Shown here piece after piece: positions 33,306-42,068 of a stretch of 46,873 nucleotides of DNA. The notes below the pieces were generated by a model that worked only from the letters and a program-made list of their open reading frames with translations, made no database searches and was not told the origin of the DNA. The DNA lies in the NCBI GenBank assembly GCA_019241525.1, contig JAFAWY010000126.1, forward strand, positions 1 through 46,873. The letters run 5' to 3'. This stretch comes from Pseudonocardiales bacterium (GTDB lineage: Bacteria > Actinomycetota > Actinomycetes > Mycobacteriales > Pseudonocardiaceae). The stretch's first letter is position 1, and each line of letters opens with the position of its first letter. The position numbers and the translations under genes are program-made.

Positions 33306-33340
33306 AACGCGACACGCCCGGCGCGAAAACGCGACACGCC
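33306..33340. repeat. Short direct repeat (13 nt, two copies)
   Basis: AACGCGACACGCC occurs at 33306-33318 and 33328-33340, with a degenerate copy near 33280. The repeats lie in the gap between crgA and the rhomboid gene. Confidence 0.6.
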
Positions 33341-33352
33341 GCAATAGTGGGC

Positions 33353-34096
33353 TTAGCGCGAGCGGGGCAGGTAGAGCATCGCCGCGGTGACGGCAGCACC
33401 GAAGGCCAGGCCGCCGAGGTGGCCCAGGATGGAGATGTTCGGCACCACCAGGCTGATGACCACATTGAGCAAGATGATGGTCAGTGCCGGGCGCGGGCTG
33501 AGCCGCAGTTTCATCAACACCACGGCCAGGCCTCCCATCAGGCCGAAGACCGCGCCTGACGCGCCAGCCGTGTGGCTTGCGGGGTTTTCGAATGCCAAGA
33601 CCACCAGCGATCCGCCGAGCAGCGAGACCAGGTACACCACCAGGAAGCGAAGGGTGCCCAGCACCTGTTCGAGATCCCGGCCGATCACCCACAAAGCGAT
33701 CATGTTGAACGCCAGGTGAATGGGGCCGATGTGCAGGAAGCCTGACGTGAGCAGCTGCCACCAGGCACCGTGAGTCACCGCGCTTGGCTGTAGCGCCCAC
33801 TCTTGAAACAGCGGCGCATCAGCGTTATTGGCCAGGCTGGCGGCCTCTACGACGGTGATCAGGAAGATCGCGACGTTGAGCACGATCAGTGTCGGAACCG
33901 CCAGCAGCCGTTCGGTTGGCCTGGTGCGCAGCCGTACCGGACTGGCACCGGCTCCAGCGACGCAGTCCACACATTGATAGCCCACTGACGCTTCGCGCAG
34001 GCAGTCTGAACAGGCAGGGCGGTTACAGCGGCTACAGCGTACTGCGGTTGCACGGCCCGGGTGCCGGACACACACAGGGCCGGCCATCGCAGTCAT
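33353..34096 (-). CDS. Rhomboid-family intramembrane serine protease
   Basis: The 247-aa protein has an N-terminal Cys/His zinc-binding region ([16 protein letters not shown], then CSDCLREA and CVDC), followed by about six TM helices. The catalytic Ser is in [13 protein letters not shown] (about residue 170), the His in [11 protein letters not shown], and [13 protein letters not shown] is the typical second helix. It cuts membrane proteins within the bilayer; its substrate is unknown. It overlaps the end of ppiA by 4 nt, so the two are co-transcribed. Confidence 0.94.
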   Translation of the reverse strand: MTAMAGPVCVRHPGRATAVRCSRCNRPACSDCLREASVGYQCVDCVAGAGASPVRLRTRPTERLLAVPTLIVLNVAIFLITVVEAASLANNADAPLFQEWALQPSAVTHGAWWQLLTSGFLHIGPIHLAFNMIALWVIGRDLEQVLGTLRFLVVYLVSLLGGSLVVLAFENPASHTAGASGAVFGLMGGLAVVLMKLRLSPRPALTIILLNVVISLVVPNISILGHLGGLAFGAAVTAAMLYLPRSR

Positions 34097-34641
34097 ACTC
34101 CAGCCGGCTCGATGGTCACGTGCTCAATCACGATGCTCTGCACGGGACGATCCCCTCGAGTCGGGGTACCGGCGATGGCATCGACCACGGATCGGGACTG
34201 CTGGTCGGCCACCTCGCCGAAGATGGTGTGCTTGCGGTTGAGATGCATCGTGGGGCGCACGGTGATGAAAAACTGGGAACCGTTGGTGTTCGGGCCTGCG
34301 TTGGCCATCGCCAGCAGGTACGGCCGGTTGAACTGGAGATCGGGATGGGTCTCATCGGCGAACCGGTAACCGGGCCCGCCTCTACCAGTACCGGTCGGGT
34401 CACCACCTTGGATCATGAAACCTGCGATCACGCGATGGAACATTGAGCCGTCATAAAACGGTCCGGAAAGTTCGCCTTTGGCGTTGCGCTGAGAATAGTC
34501 CTTGCTACCTTCGGCAAGACCGATGAAGTTGGCCACCGTCTTCGGAGCATGGTTGGCAAACAGGGTGAGGCGGATGTCTCCCTCACTGGTGTGCAGGATC
34601 GCCTGCGTCTCGTTGGTCGGCCGTTGCGTCACCAGACCCAT
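34093..34641 (-). CDS. ppiA: Peptidyl-prolyl cis-trans isomerase (cyclophilin)
   Basis: The 182-aa cyclophilin has [16 protein letters not shown], the active-site Arg in [33 protein letters not shown] and HTIFGEV. The ATG at 34641 ([20 protein letters not shown]) gives the length usual for actinomycete PpiA; the frame runs to 34788 without homology. No signal peptide is seen, so the enzyme is cytoplasmic. It assists protein folding by isomerising prolyl bonds. Confidence 0.92.
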   Translation of the reverse strand: MGLVTQRPTNETQAILHTSEGDIRLTLFANHAPKTVANFIGLAEGSKDYSQRNAKGELSGPFYDGSMFHRVIAGFMIQGGDPTGTGRGGPGYRFADETHPDLQFNRPYLLAMANAGPNTNGSQFFITVRPTMHLNRKHTIFGEVADQQSRSVVDAIAGTPTRGDRPVQSIVIEHVTIEPAGV

Positions 34642-34752
34642 CCTGCCATCAGCCACGGTGGGTTGCGGATCGACCTGGATAGGCACGATCCTCTCCATCA
34701 ACGTCATCGAGCAGGCCGGCGGCCGCGAACCAAACACAAGGATGTGACCGAC

Positions 34753-34998
34753 GTGAACGCTACGGGCCCCCAACCCGCTCGACGCCACTGGCCGTGGGTA
34801 GTCACTGTGCTTCTCGGGATCGTAGGCGTCGTCAGCGCCGTATTGCGTAACCGCTGGCAGTCGTCGAAATCATATCGGTTTGCTCTCCGACCGGACGATC
34901 AGTTGGTGTTGCGGTACCGAGAAGAGGTTGCCGCCGGCCGCTCGCCGATCGGCAACGGGGTGGTCCGAGCTCACCATCGTCCGGCTGCCGACGACTGA
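34753..34998 (+). CDS. Hypothetical small membrane protein
   Basis: The product of about 81 aa has one N-terminal TM helix ([19 protein letters not shown]) and then [27 protein letters not shown] and a basic tail. An AAGGA at 34738 suits the GTG at 34753 better than the GTG at 34744. It is divergent from ppiA. At this place many actinomycetes encode a membrane protein with a PH domain; this one is far too short, so it may be a truncated relative. The function is unknown. Confidence 0.55.
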   Translation: MNATGPQPARRHWPWVVTVLLGIVGVVSAVLRNRWQSSKSYRFALRPDDQLVLRYREEVAAGRSPIGNGVVRAHHRPAADD

Positions 34999-35162
34999 CC
35001 CGGCGAGCTGCGCCATCATCGTCATCGGACACACCTTTCGAAGTTCCGGCAATCGCCTAGCTCGCGCCGGTATCTTCAACGCTGTGTCGGTCGTGTTGTC
35101 GGGCCAAGGCCCGCCCGCTCGGGCTCCCGCGATGACTTCATAGACCTACGCGCGCGACCAAG

Positions 35163-35735
35163 CTATAGACCTAAGGTCGCGATCACCTGCTCAGCGATGC
35201 GGCGGGCACCGATCGTTTGCCGCTGATTGGTCGTGATCACTACCGCGGTGCCCTGCTTAGCCACCGCGAACACCGCTCCCTCAGCGGTCGGCTGCGACCC
35301 GCCAGACCATCCACCGGGTAGCTCCACGAGGTCGGACGTCGCCACGGGAGCTGCGGCATCGACGGTAGCTCCGGCCGCTCGCGGCGTGCTCACCACAATC
35401 CAGGTCCGCAGTTGCACGGCATCGTGATAGGTGAGGAAAAAGCAAGCCGGGTAGGGCTGACCTGGACCTGTCGCCGAGATCCGCACCCTGGTGACCCGTT
35501 CGCCATTGGCCGACTCCACTGACGTAGCCGGCAGGTAACGGCACGGTCCATCAGCGACCGGCTGCGGGGCGGGCAGCGCCACAGCAGGCGGCTGAGTGCC
35601 CGATGAGCCGGCTGATCCCGCCGAGCCCTTCCCTCCGGGAGTCTTCGCTAGCCCACTGCAGGCCACGAGCGCGACGGCGAGCAAGCCAGCCGCGCCCATG
35701 AGCATGATCGGCTGGTGACCGCGCCCTGACGCCAT
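35163..35735 (-). CDS. DUF2020-like lipoprotein
   Basis: The 190-aa exported lipoprotein has signal LMGAAGLLAVALVACSG with the lipobox LVAC (Cys about residue 26). A Gly/Ser/Pro linker follows, then a domain starting GPCRYLPATSVESANGERVT with PACFFLTYHDAVQLR, typical of DUF2020 proteins of actinomycetes. The two domain cysteines probably pair. The role is unknown; it should sit on the outer face of the cell membrane. Confidence 0.82.
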   Translation of the reverse strand: MASGRGHQPIMLMGAAGLLAVALVACSGLAKTPGGKGSAGSAGSSGTQPPAVALPAPQPVADGPCRYLPATSVESANGERVTRVRISATGPGQPYPACFFLTYHDAVQLRTWIVVSTPRAAGATVDAAAPVATSDLVELPGGWSGGSQPTAEGAVFAVAKQGTAVVITTNQRQTIGARRIAEQVIATLGL

Positions 35736-35854
35736 AACGGCAGGTAGTCAACCATGAGCGGGACCGATCTCGCGCCACAGGGTGCCGATCACGGCGCGCA
35801 TCCGATTGCTCCAAGTGTGCCGGATGACCAGTTGTGACAACACATCGTCACGGT

Positions 35855-35873
35855 AGGTAACAGAACGTTACCT
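35855..35873. promoter_or_regulatory. Perfect inverted repeat upstream of the LAETG protein gene
   Basis: AGGTAAC (35855-35861), spacer AGAAC, GTTACCT (35867-35873). It lies about 290 nt before the start of the wall protein and has the size of a dimeric repressor or activator site. Which regulator binds it is unknown. Confidence 0.5.
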
Positions 35874-36159
35874 AGTTTGGGTGATCGGACGCCTGTTCCT
35901 CAGTATCTTGTCGGCAATTCGCCACGTCCTGGGGGTTTCGATCAGGGCACCAGTCACCGTTCGGGGAATACTCGGGCCACCGGACGTATCTGCGCCGACT
36001 CTCACCTCGTTGACCCGGTACCTGGATGCGCGGAGATCACCCACCCCCCGGGTGAGCTTCGCAGTGGCTATAGCCAGGTACGAGGGATCCACGGCACCCG
36101 AGGGGGCCGCCGTACCGCCCTCTCGCGGAGAGATCTCGAACGAGGAGGAACACCGGAAC
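35874..36159 (+). promoter_or_regulatory. Long, structured 5' region of the wall-protein gene
   Basis: No convincing start codon precedes ATG 36160, leaving an untranslated region of up to 290 nt. It can form several helices, for example TCACCC..GGGTGA near 36036-36054, the palindrome GGCTATAGCC near 36066 and CTCTC..GAGAG just before the Shine-Dalgarno. A riboswitch is possible, since cell-wall genes of actinomycetes can be under c-di-AMP riboswitches, but I could not match the consensus with confidence. Confidence 0.3.
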
Positions 36160-37737
36160 ATGACGTCACGCACGCCCAGGAGGCATCGCCGCCTGGCTCT
36201 CATGGCCGCCGGTACGGCAGCCGCGATGGTTTTGCTGCCGGGTGCTGCCTCGGCGCAGGTGGTCCACTCAGCGCAGCAGTTCATGAGCAGCCCCAGTGGG
36301 CCGGGAGTCCCTGGTGGGCCGGGAAGGCCTGGAGATCCGGTGGTGCCTCATGACCCTCACGGACCAGGACTGCCACCCACCCCATCCGCAGGTGATGTGC
36401 CAGGCGTGCCTGGCCTTCCCGATCTTAATGGTCTCGTCCCCGGTGGCCAGCCGGGATTGACCGGATCGCATGACCACGACGGTCACCACGGCGATGGGCC
36501 CCACGGTGACGACGTCAAGCGAGACGACACCCCGAACAGTGACCAGATCGACGACCCGCGCCCGCCTGACCACGCCTCAGGTGAAGTCGGCAAGGTCGAT
36601 CTGCTGAAGTCGCGCCTGCTGGACATCACCAGGTATGACGCCAGCATCGAGGACAATGGTCAGTCGCACGCCGACTCCACCGTGCTCGGTTTGGGTGGTA
36701 GCCGGATCGTCGGTTCCAGCGCGGACTCCCGCGACCACCACCGGTCCGGCGACAACGGTGATGCTCTCAAGCTGTGCAGCTCCACCGGTGGGCTGCTCTG
36801 CCTGAGCCTGCTCTACCACAACACGGTGGCTACCGAGGACCACGACAACTCTCTCGCCGCGGCTCGCGGTGGCGTCGCGGCCCTGTGCCTCCTCAACAAG
36901 GGCAGGGACCACAAGGATGTCACCGCCTCGTACGAGTGCAACGGGCTCCTGTCCTTGGGTGTTGCCGAAGGCCTCGGTATCGCCGAGCGGGACAAGGAAC
37001 ACGGTCACACCAAGGCCGATTCCGCCAACGAGCTGCTGAACCTCTGCATCGGTAAGCGCGACAAGCTGACCACCCCGTGTGAGGGGCTCGGCGTCGAGGC
37101 GGTCCACTCCGACTCCAGGTCGCGCTCGGACAAGCCGGACACCGATCGTCACTCGTTCCTGCTAGGCATCGACAGCAACGGTAAGTCGACCTACCTGCTG
37201 GACGCTCCGTTCGGGTTGGCTCTGCCCGACCACTGCGGTGACTCTGCGATCCTGTGCTTGCTGCTCAACCAGGGCAAGTCGGTCATCTTCCACAACCCCA
37301 AGGGCGCCGGTAGCGCGCAGGAGGCACTGCGCCTCGACGTGCTCAACCGGGTGCTCCTGGTGGTCTTGGGCCAGTCTGAGACTCTCGCTCACGAGACCAA
37401 TGACAACGGTCCCGATCACCACAACAACGGTGACCACTGCGACGACCACGGCAACAAGGGCGACGAGCACGGAGACCACAAGGACGGGGACCACGCAGAG
37501 CACGGAGACCACGGGGACCACGCAGAGCACAAGGGCGACGAGCACGGAGAGCACTGCGAGGACCACGGCAACAAGGGTGAAGAGCACGGCAACGGCGAGA
37601 ACAACGGTGGCGGCCCTCAGCTGGCTGAGACCGGTGCTGATGTTGCCGGGCTGCTGGCCGGTGGATTCCTGCTCACCGGACTGGGCGCGCTGACCGTGGC
37701 GGGTGCCCGCCGTCGGGCTGGCAAGCACACCGTCTAG
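36160..37737 (+). CDS. LAETG-anchored cell-wall protein with His/Asp-rich stalk
   Basis: The 525-aa protein has a signal peptide (LALMAAGTAAAMVLLPGAASA), a Gly-Pro-rich collagen-like part (GPGVPGGPGRPGDP) and a domain with four cysteine pairs (CSSTGGLLC, then C..C at spacings of 15, 9 and 9). A strongly hydrophilic stalk rich in His, Asp, Glu and Gly follows (DHGNKGDEHGDHKDGDHAEH). It ends in the sorting signal LAETG, a TM helix (AGLLAGGFLLTGLGALTVAG) and an Arg-rich tail. LAxTG is the class E sortase signal. GAGGAGGAA precedes the ATG. The stalk could bind Zn, Ni or Cu; that is inference. A terminator follows at 37765. Confidence 0.85.
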   Translation: MTSRTPRRHRRLALMAAGTAAAMVLLPGAASAQVVHSAQQFMSSPSGPGVPGGPGRPGDPVVPHDPHGPGLPPTPSAGDVPGVPGLPDLNGLVPGGQPGLTGSHDHDGHHGDGPHGDDVKRDDTPNSDQIDDPRPPDHASGEVGKVDLLKSRLLDITRYDASIEDNGQSHADSTVLGLGGSRIVGSSADSRDHHRSGDNGDALKLCSSTGGLLCLSLLYHNTVATEDHDNSLAAARGGVAALCLLNKGRDHKDVTASYECNGLLSLGVAEGLGIAERDKEHGHTKADSANELLNLCIGKRDKLTTPCEGLGVEAVHSDSRSRSDKPDTDRHSFLLGIDSNGKSTYLLDAPFGLALPDHCGDSAILCLLLNQGKSVIFHNPKGAGSAQEALRLDVLNRVLLVVLGQSETLAHETNDNGPDHHNNGDHCDDHGNKGDEHGDHKDGDHAEHGDHGDHAEHKGDEHGEHCEDHGNKGEEHGNGENNGGGPQLAETGADVAGLLAGGFLLTGLGALTVAGARRRAGKHTV

Positions 37738-37764
37738 ATGCCCAGCAGTACCTGAAAACACCTT

Positions 37765-37799
37765 CAGTGGGGGTCGGCGCAATACGCCGACCCCCACTG
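37765..37799 (+). terminator. Hairpin terminator after the LAETG protein gene
   Basis: A perfect 15-bp stem (37765-37779 with 37785-37799) has loop CAATA. It begins 28 nt after the stop. No T-run follows. Confidence 0.75.
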
Positions 37800-37839
37800 G
37801 CATGTCTACCCTCCTGTCCCCACTACGATCGGCGCCCTC

Positions 37840-38445
37840 ATGGATACCTTGATCTCCAAGCTGCCCTGGATTGCGCGTATACCCGGGATGGACCGGATGC
37901 GCAGCCGACCGATCCCCGCCCTTATCGGTGTGGTTGCCCTGTTGCTCGCTGTTGTCTGTGGCGTGATCGCCTTGGTGCTTCACGGTGGCAGCAGCAGCGG
38001 CAGCGCTGTCGACACCCACGAGGTGGTCAACTCAGCCGGCCAGTACCGCTTTGAGGCTCCGGACGGGTGGACAACCACCCAAGACGGCCGTACCACCACT
38101 GTCACCAGTCCTGACAAGGACACCGTGGTCACCCTCGGCGCCGGTCGGGTCGGGCCGATCCCCATGGCCGGCACTCTGTTCTTCCAGGAAGTCGCCAGCC
38201 ACTACAAGAACGTGCAGGTGATCCCGCCCGAAGCCAAGACTGTCGGCTCACGGACTGCTCTGGTTTACGGCGGCGTTGGCGATAACGAGAAGAACACCAG
38301 CATCCGTTTCCTGGCGATCACCGTCGAGAACAACCCGACTAACTATGCGATCGCGGTGTTCACCGCGGCTGATTCCGATCCCAAGGTAGTGCTCCCACCG
38401 GTCAACCGGATTGTGGACAGCTTCCGGCCCCAAACCGGCCGCTGA
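37840..38445 (+). CDS. Hypothetical membrane-anchored extracytoplasmic protein
   Basis: The 201-aa product has a cytoplasmic N-terminus, one TM helix (IPALIGVVALLLAVVCGVIALVL, about residues 25-47) and an external domain that begins with YRFEAPDGWTTTQDGRTTTV and ends in VNRIVDSFRP. This pattern resembles secreted PsbP-like/LpqN-type domains of actinomycetes, but I would not assign it. It converges with the CopC/CopD gene with a 1-nt gap. Confidence 0.7.
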   Translation: MDTLISKLPWIARIPGMDRMRSRPIPALIGVVALLLAVVCGVIALVLHGGSSSGSAVDTHEVVNSAGQYRFEAPDGWTTTQDGRTTTVTSPDKDTVVTLGAGRVGPIPMAGTLFFQEVASHYKNVQVIPPEAKTVGSRTALVYGGVGDNEKNTSIRFLAITVENNPTNYAIAVFTAADSDPKVVLPPVNRIVDSFRPQTGR

Positions 38446-38446
38446 C

Positions 38447-40231
38447 CTAGTGCGCGTCGAAGGGGACGGTCACGGTGGTCTCGTCGATATCCGAAGTGCG
38501 CACGGTGATCCGCAAAGTCCAGGCGCCGGGGTACGGCAACTGGACCCCCATGGCCTCATACATACCGGGCTCGGTACGGCTCAGTGGTACCGGGAAGGGG
38601 CCGAGCAAACGGGCGGTCAGGGTGAGCTCTGATCGCAGCTCTGCAACGTCGCGTCGGGCGCCGGAGGGATCCTCAACGGTGACGTGGATGGTGTTGGGGC
38701 CGCTAGCGGCCGGATCGACGTCAACGGCGAGTTCCCCTCGGCCGCCTGGGCCGCCGGTGTCGTAATCGATGACGTGGTGCGCAGGGCCTGGCGGCGGGGC
38801 AGTCGCCGTGCGGCCAGGTTCTGCGTTGACCAGCAACGCGGTCAGACCCAGCACTACCGCGCCGAGCACCGCCTCGGCGAGCACGCTTCGTCGTAGTCTG
38901 TCTTCTCCCAGCACACCGTGGCGACGGCGCGCTGCCACACCCGCCGCGCCGTCAACCGCCCGGGTCGCTGCGCCGACCCCCATCAGCACTCGCTGATGCT
39001 GGATCACCCATCGATGGGAGATCGCCGCGGCGCCAAGCATGAGCCCCACGGTTCCCAGCTTGATCAGCAGGAGCCGGCCGTAGTCGGTGGAGCCGAACGC
39101 CCCCCAACTGCCGAGTTGGCGCCACGACTGGTAACTGCCCGTGCCGATAACAAGCATGATGGCGCCAGTCGCGACTGACGAGAACTGAACCACCGCGCGC
39201 TGCGGCAACGCCGGCGCTTCGGGGCTTGTGACAGCCGATGGCCGCAACAAGACCACGAGGGTAACCAGTCCACCGAGCCACCCGCCCATGGCCAGCAAAT
39301 GCACCACATCAATGGGCAGCGCCAGTACTGGTTGGAGCCCCACTGACGCATGGTCCGCAGCCGCCCAGGTGGCCGCCAGGCTCGCTGCCAACACCACACC
39401 GGCGGCGCCGAACCAAGCCCGGCCCCGCCGCCTCAGCTGACTCAGCCAAGCGCACAGCAACACCACGTAGCCACCCGCCAGCGCCAGCAGCACCAGCCGA
39501 ACGGTCAACGCGGTGCCGAGCCTGCTGGCCAGGGTCTCGGAGACGATGTCCGGGTCGGCCACCTGATCGAGACTCAGCCCGTTGGCATAGGGCCCTTGCA
39601 GCAACAGCGTCGCCATCGCAGTCGCCAGCAGGCCGCTCCAGCCGGCCAGCATGACGCGGCGAGCGCCTCTGCTGGCAATAGCTTCAGGCCAGCAGAGTAA
39701 GACAAAGCAGACTGACCCGATGAGCAACGCAAATGACCCGAAGGCCGCGGCGCGGACGATGGCGTAGATGACCCCGGTGATCTTGCTGCCGAACGACTGC
39801 GAAGCAGTCATCGCCCGGTCCGGCGGTGCTCGACTCGGCGAGGGGTGACCCACCGAGAAAGTGAAGGCGCCCGCCACTGGGTGCGAGTCGGCGGAAATCA
39901 CCTGCCATGCCACGGTGTACGTGCCCTGTGGCGATTGCTGAGAGACCAGCTGGACGCCCACAGTCGAAGCATTGCCGAGGTGGGTGGCATGACCATCATC
40001 GACTCTGGCGCCTTCAGGACCGAAAACCTGAACACCGGCCGGCACAAGCACCACCGGTTCACTGAACGTCAGCGACACGGTAGCTGGCATGGTTGCGACT
40101 ACCGCACCTTGCCCAGGCTCAGTCGCGAGGAGCGCCGCGTGGGCCGAAGCCGAGCCGGCGCCGACGAGCAGCACGAGCACCGCGCAGATCATGGTCAGCG
40201 CACAGGCCCGCAGCGCTCGCTGACCCGACAC
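38447..40231 (-). CDS. CopC/CopD copper resistance fusion protein
   Basis: The 594-aa protein has a signal peptide ending ASA, then mature HAALLATEPGQGAVV with the N-terminal His typical of CopC copper sites, and DSHPVAGAFTFSVG. A CopD membrane domain of about eight TM helices follows (for example FGSFALLIGSVCFVLLCW and VVHLLAMGGWLGGLVTLVVLL with its His). The C-terminal extracytoplasmic domain looks YtkA-like. It takes part in copper handling, probably import. It follows ycnI by 9 nt. Confidence 0.92.
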   Translation of the reverse strand: MSGQRALRACALTMICAVLVLLVGAGSASAHAALLATEPGQGAVVATMPATVSLTFSEPVVLVPAGVQVFGPEGARVDDGHATHLGNASTVGVQLVSQQSPQGTYTVAWQVISADSHPVAGAFTFSVGHPSPSRAPPDRAMTASQSFGSKITGVIYAIVRAAAFGSFALLIGSVCFVLLCWPEAIASRGARRVMLAGWSGLLATAMATLLLQGPYANGLSLDQVADPDIVSETLASRLGTALTVRLVLLALAGGYVVLLCAWLSQLRRRGRAWFGAAGVVLAASLAATWAAADHASVGLQPVLALPIDVVHLLAMGGWLGGLVTLVVLLRPSAVTSPEAPALPQRAVVQFSSVATGAIMLVIGTGSYQSWRQLGSWGAFGSTDYGRLLLIKLGTVGLMLGAAAISHRWVIQHQRVLMGVGAATRAVDGAAGVAARRRHGVLGEDRLRRSVLAEAVLGAVVLGLTALLVNAEPGRTATAPPPGPAHHVIDYDTGGPGGRGELAVDVDPAASGPNTIHVTVEDPSGARRDVAELRSELTLTARLLGPFPVPLSRTEPGMYEAMGVQLPYPGAWTLRITVRTSDIDETTVTVPFDAH

Positions 40232-40240
40232 AGACTGCTC

Positions 40241-40936
40241 TCAACCAGCGGTGGCGCGACGCCGGTTCACCAGGCCGATGATAATCCCGACGAGGCCCAG
40301 GGCGATCCCCACGACGCCAAGCACCACTCCCCATGTGCCCATGGAAGAGGGCACCTCACCGGTCGTGCTCACGACCGCCTGAGTCGCATTGGCCGGGGTC
40401 AGCTTCACCACCGGCGCCGGGTGTTCCGGTTCGGCAGCACCTTCCGCTGGTGGCGGGTCGATCCACCGCACCACTTCACCGTTGTCATAGGTTTGCAACG
40501 CTTTGAAGACCAGCTGGTTGGTATCGGTTGGCAACGGCCCTAGGGAGACGTCGAACTCTTCGAAGGATCCAGGCGGGATCTTTCCACCGCTCCACGTGAT
40601 CCTCGAGACCGCCTCGCTGATCTCCCCGTCATCAGTTTTGATCGGCTTGTCCAGCTTGACCTTCTGTACGGTGGCCGCCCATCCGGGAACAGCCCGGGTC
40701 TCCACCGACACAATGGGGTGATCGGTCGGGAAATTGACTTCCAGCTGGGTCGTCGACGCGGCGTCGCGCTCGTTGGGAACGCGGAAGGAGATCTTGGTAT
40801 AGCCGCCCTGCTGGGCAGTGCTGGGGTTGGCGGTGACGTGCGCCGACGCAGCGCCAGCGAGTGTCACCAGCGCTAACGCGCACAGAGCGCCGATCACACC
40901 GACCCGGCGGCCCAGCCAACAAACGATCTTCACCAT
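40241..40936 (-). CDS. YcnI family copper-binding protein (DUF1775)
   Basis: The 231-aa protein from ATG 40936 has a signal peptide and mature N-terminus HVTANPSTAQQGGYTKI. The N-terminal His and the Trp in SRITWSGG are the known Cu(II) ligands of YcnI. VPNERDAASTTQLEVNFP and PPGSFEEFDVSLGPLP are family blocks. A C-terminal TM helix (GVVLGVVGIALGLVGIIIGLV) anchors it outside the cell. GGGAG precedes this ATG; the frame extends to 40966 without support. Confidence 0.92.
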   Translation of the reverse strand: MVKIVCWLGRRVGVIGALCALALVTLAGAASAHVTANPSTAQQGGYTKISFRVPNERDAASTTQLEVNFPTDHPIVSVETRAVPGWAATVQKVKLDKPIKTDDGEISEAVSRITWSGGKIPPGSFEEFDVSLGPLPTDTNQLVFKALQTYDNGEVVRWIDPPPAEGAAEPEHPAPVVKLTPANATQAVVSTTGEVPSSMGTWGVVLGVVGIALGLVGIIIGLVNRRRATAG

Positions 40937-40962
40937 GATGCTCCCAGAGGTAACCACAGCCG

Positions 40963-41658
40963 TCACAGCATCATCAGCAGCATGCAGCTCATTCCGATAC
41001 CCATGACGACCTCAGTCGAACCGAGCAGATGAGGCGACACCACGACACCGCGCGCTCCCTGACCGGGTAACGCAGCGCCAGCAGCCATCCCAGCCAAGGT
41101 GTTCACTGGCACAGCGAGCCGGGCGGCCAACCGCACCACGAAGATGAGGAAGTATCCGACAAACAGCCAGGTCAGTACCGTGAATGCGAACCCGCTGGCG
41201 CCCGTCTGCGCCATGTCGACGCCATGGCTCATATCACCCATGTCCTGGGCGAATCCCGCTCCCGGGTCTAGCGGTACACCCGCTCCCGTGCCTTGCCATC
41301 CCGACATGGCCGCGAACATGTACACCATGGCCACGCCGCCGATCAGCAGGTGCAGCTCATGATGACCGCTGGGTTTGGCCAACCACAGCTGACCTGTGCG
41401 TAGCCAGCGCCGGATCAGCCGGGCGGTGACGTATCCAGCCACCATGACGAACAGTAGCTGCCAGCACACGCGAGGTAACAGATCAATCTGCGGCACCATC
41501 ATCGCGACCATGCCCAGGCTCATCACCCCACGCGCGACATCTACCCCCCGCGCCGATGTGCCAGGTTCAGAGATGAATATCCGGATCAGGTAAAAGATGG
41601 TCAGCGCGGCGAACACCCCGGCAAAAACCCAGTGCACCCATTCTGCACCGCCCACCAC
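40963..41658 (-). CDS. DUF5134 domain-containing membrane protein
   Basis: The 231-aa polytopic protein has about six TM segments (VHWVFAGVFAALTIFYLIR; MVAMMVPQIDLL; LLIGGVAMVYMFA; LTWLFVGYFLIFVV; VVMGIGMSCMLLMML). Several Met and His residues lie in or near the helices. DUF5134 proteins commonly accompany copper genes in actinomycetes. It is the first gene of the ycnI-copCD group, with a 26-nt gap. A metal-transport role is inferred from context. Confidence 0.85.
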   Translation of the reverse strand: MVGGAEWVHWVFAGVFAALTIFYLIRIFISEPGTSARGVDVARGVMSLGMVAMMVPQIDLLPRVCWQLLFVMVAGYVTARLIRRWLRTGQLWLAKPSGHHELHLLIGGVAMVYMFAAMSGWQGTGAGVPLDPGAGFAQDMGDMSHGVDMAQTGASGFAFTVLTWLFVGYFLIFVVRLAARLAVPVNTLAGMAAGAALPGQGARGVVVSPHLLGSTEVVMGIGMSCMLLMML

Positions 41659-41744
41659 TCACTCCATCCGCATGAGACCAGCACTCCGGCACCCCACCTC
41701 TGGAAGGCATAGTCGGGTGCTACCCGCGGATAGTTCCCGAGTGA

Positions 41745-41924
41745 TCAGCTATACAGGTCGTCCTCATCGAGGGACGGAACCTCGTGATGCTGCTCGGCGA
41801 AGTCAGCTGGGTCGGTTTCGAGAGGCGGCTGCGTCACCCTGTCCAGTTCCTCGTCGTCGGTGTCGAGATCGGTCACTGGACGCTGCTGTTCGGCTGTGTC
41901 GGCGTCGGGGTCCTCGATACCCAT
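41745..41924 (-). CDS. Small acidic protein with two internal repeats
   Basis: A 59-aa product from ATG 41924, with AAGGAGCAGGAG just before it. The sequence is strongly acidic (DLDTDDEELD, DEDDLYS at the end) and has two imperfect repeats: EDPDADTAEQQRPV near the N-terminus and ETDPADFAEQHHEV in the second half. Small acidic actinomycete proteins with such AEQ repeats are known to me only as hypothetical proteins. It is divergent from the GNAT gene. Confidence 0.7.
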   Translation of the reverse strand: MGIEDPDADTAEQQRPVTDLDTDDEELDRVTQPPLETDPADFAEQHHEVPSLDEDDLYS

Positions 41925-42068
41925 TTCTCCTGCTCCTTACCTTCTGGACGTCTTACACGGCGATCTATTAGATGTGTCTGCCAGGATCGTTTTCCGCCTG
42001 CTCATTACCCGTTCCTCGGCGGTCTCGTGCGGCACGACACAAAGCCAGTTTGGTGGCACCCTACGGGG

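Noticed and set aside
36577-37152. Minus-strand frames opposite the LAETG protein gene
   Set aside because: The plus frame has a signal peptide, sorting signal and a good Shine-Dalgarno; the opposite frames mirror its repeats.
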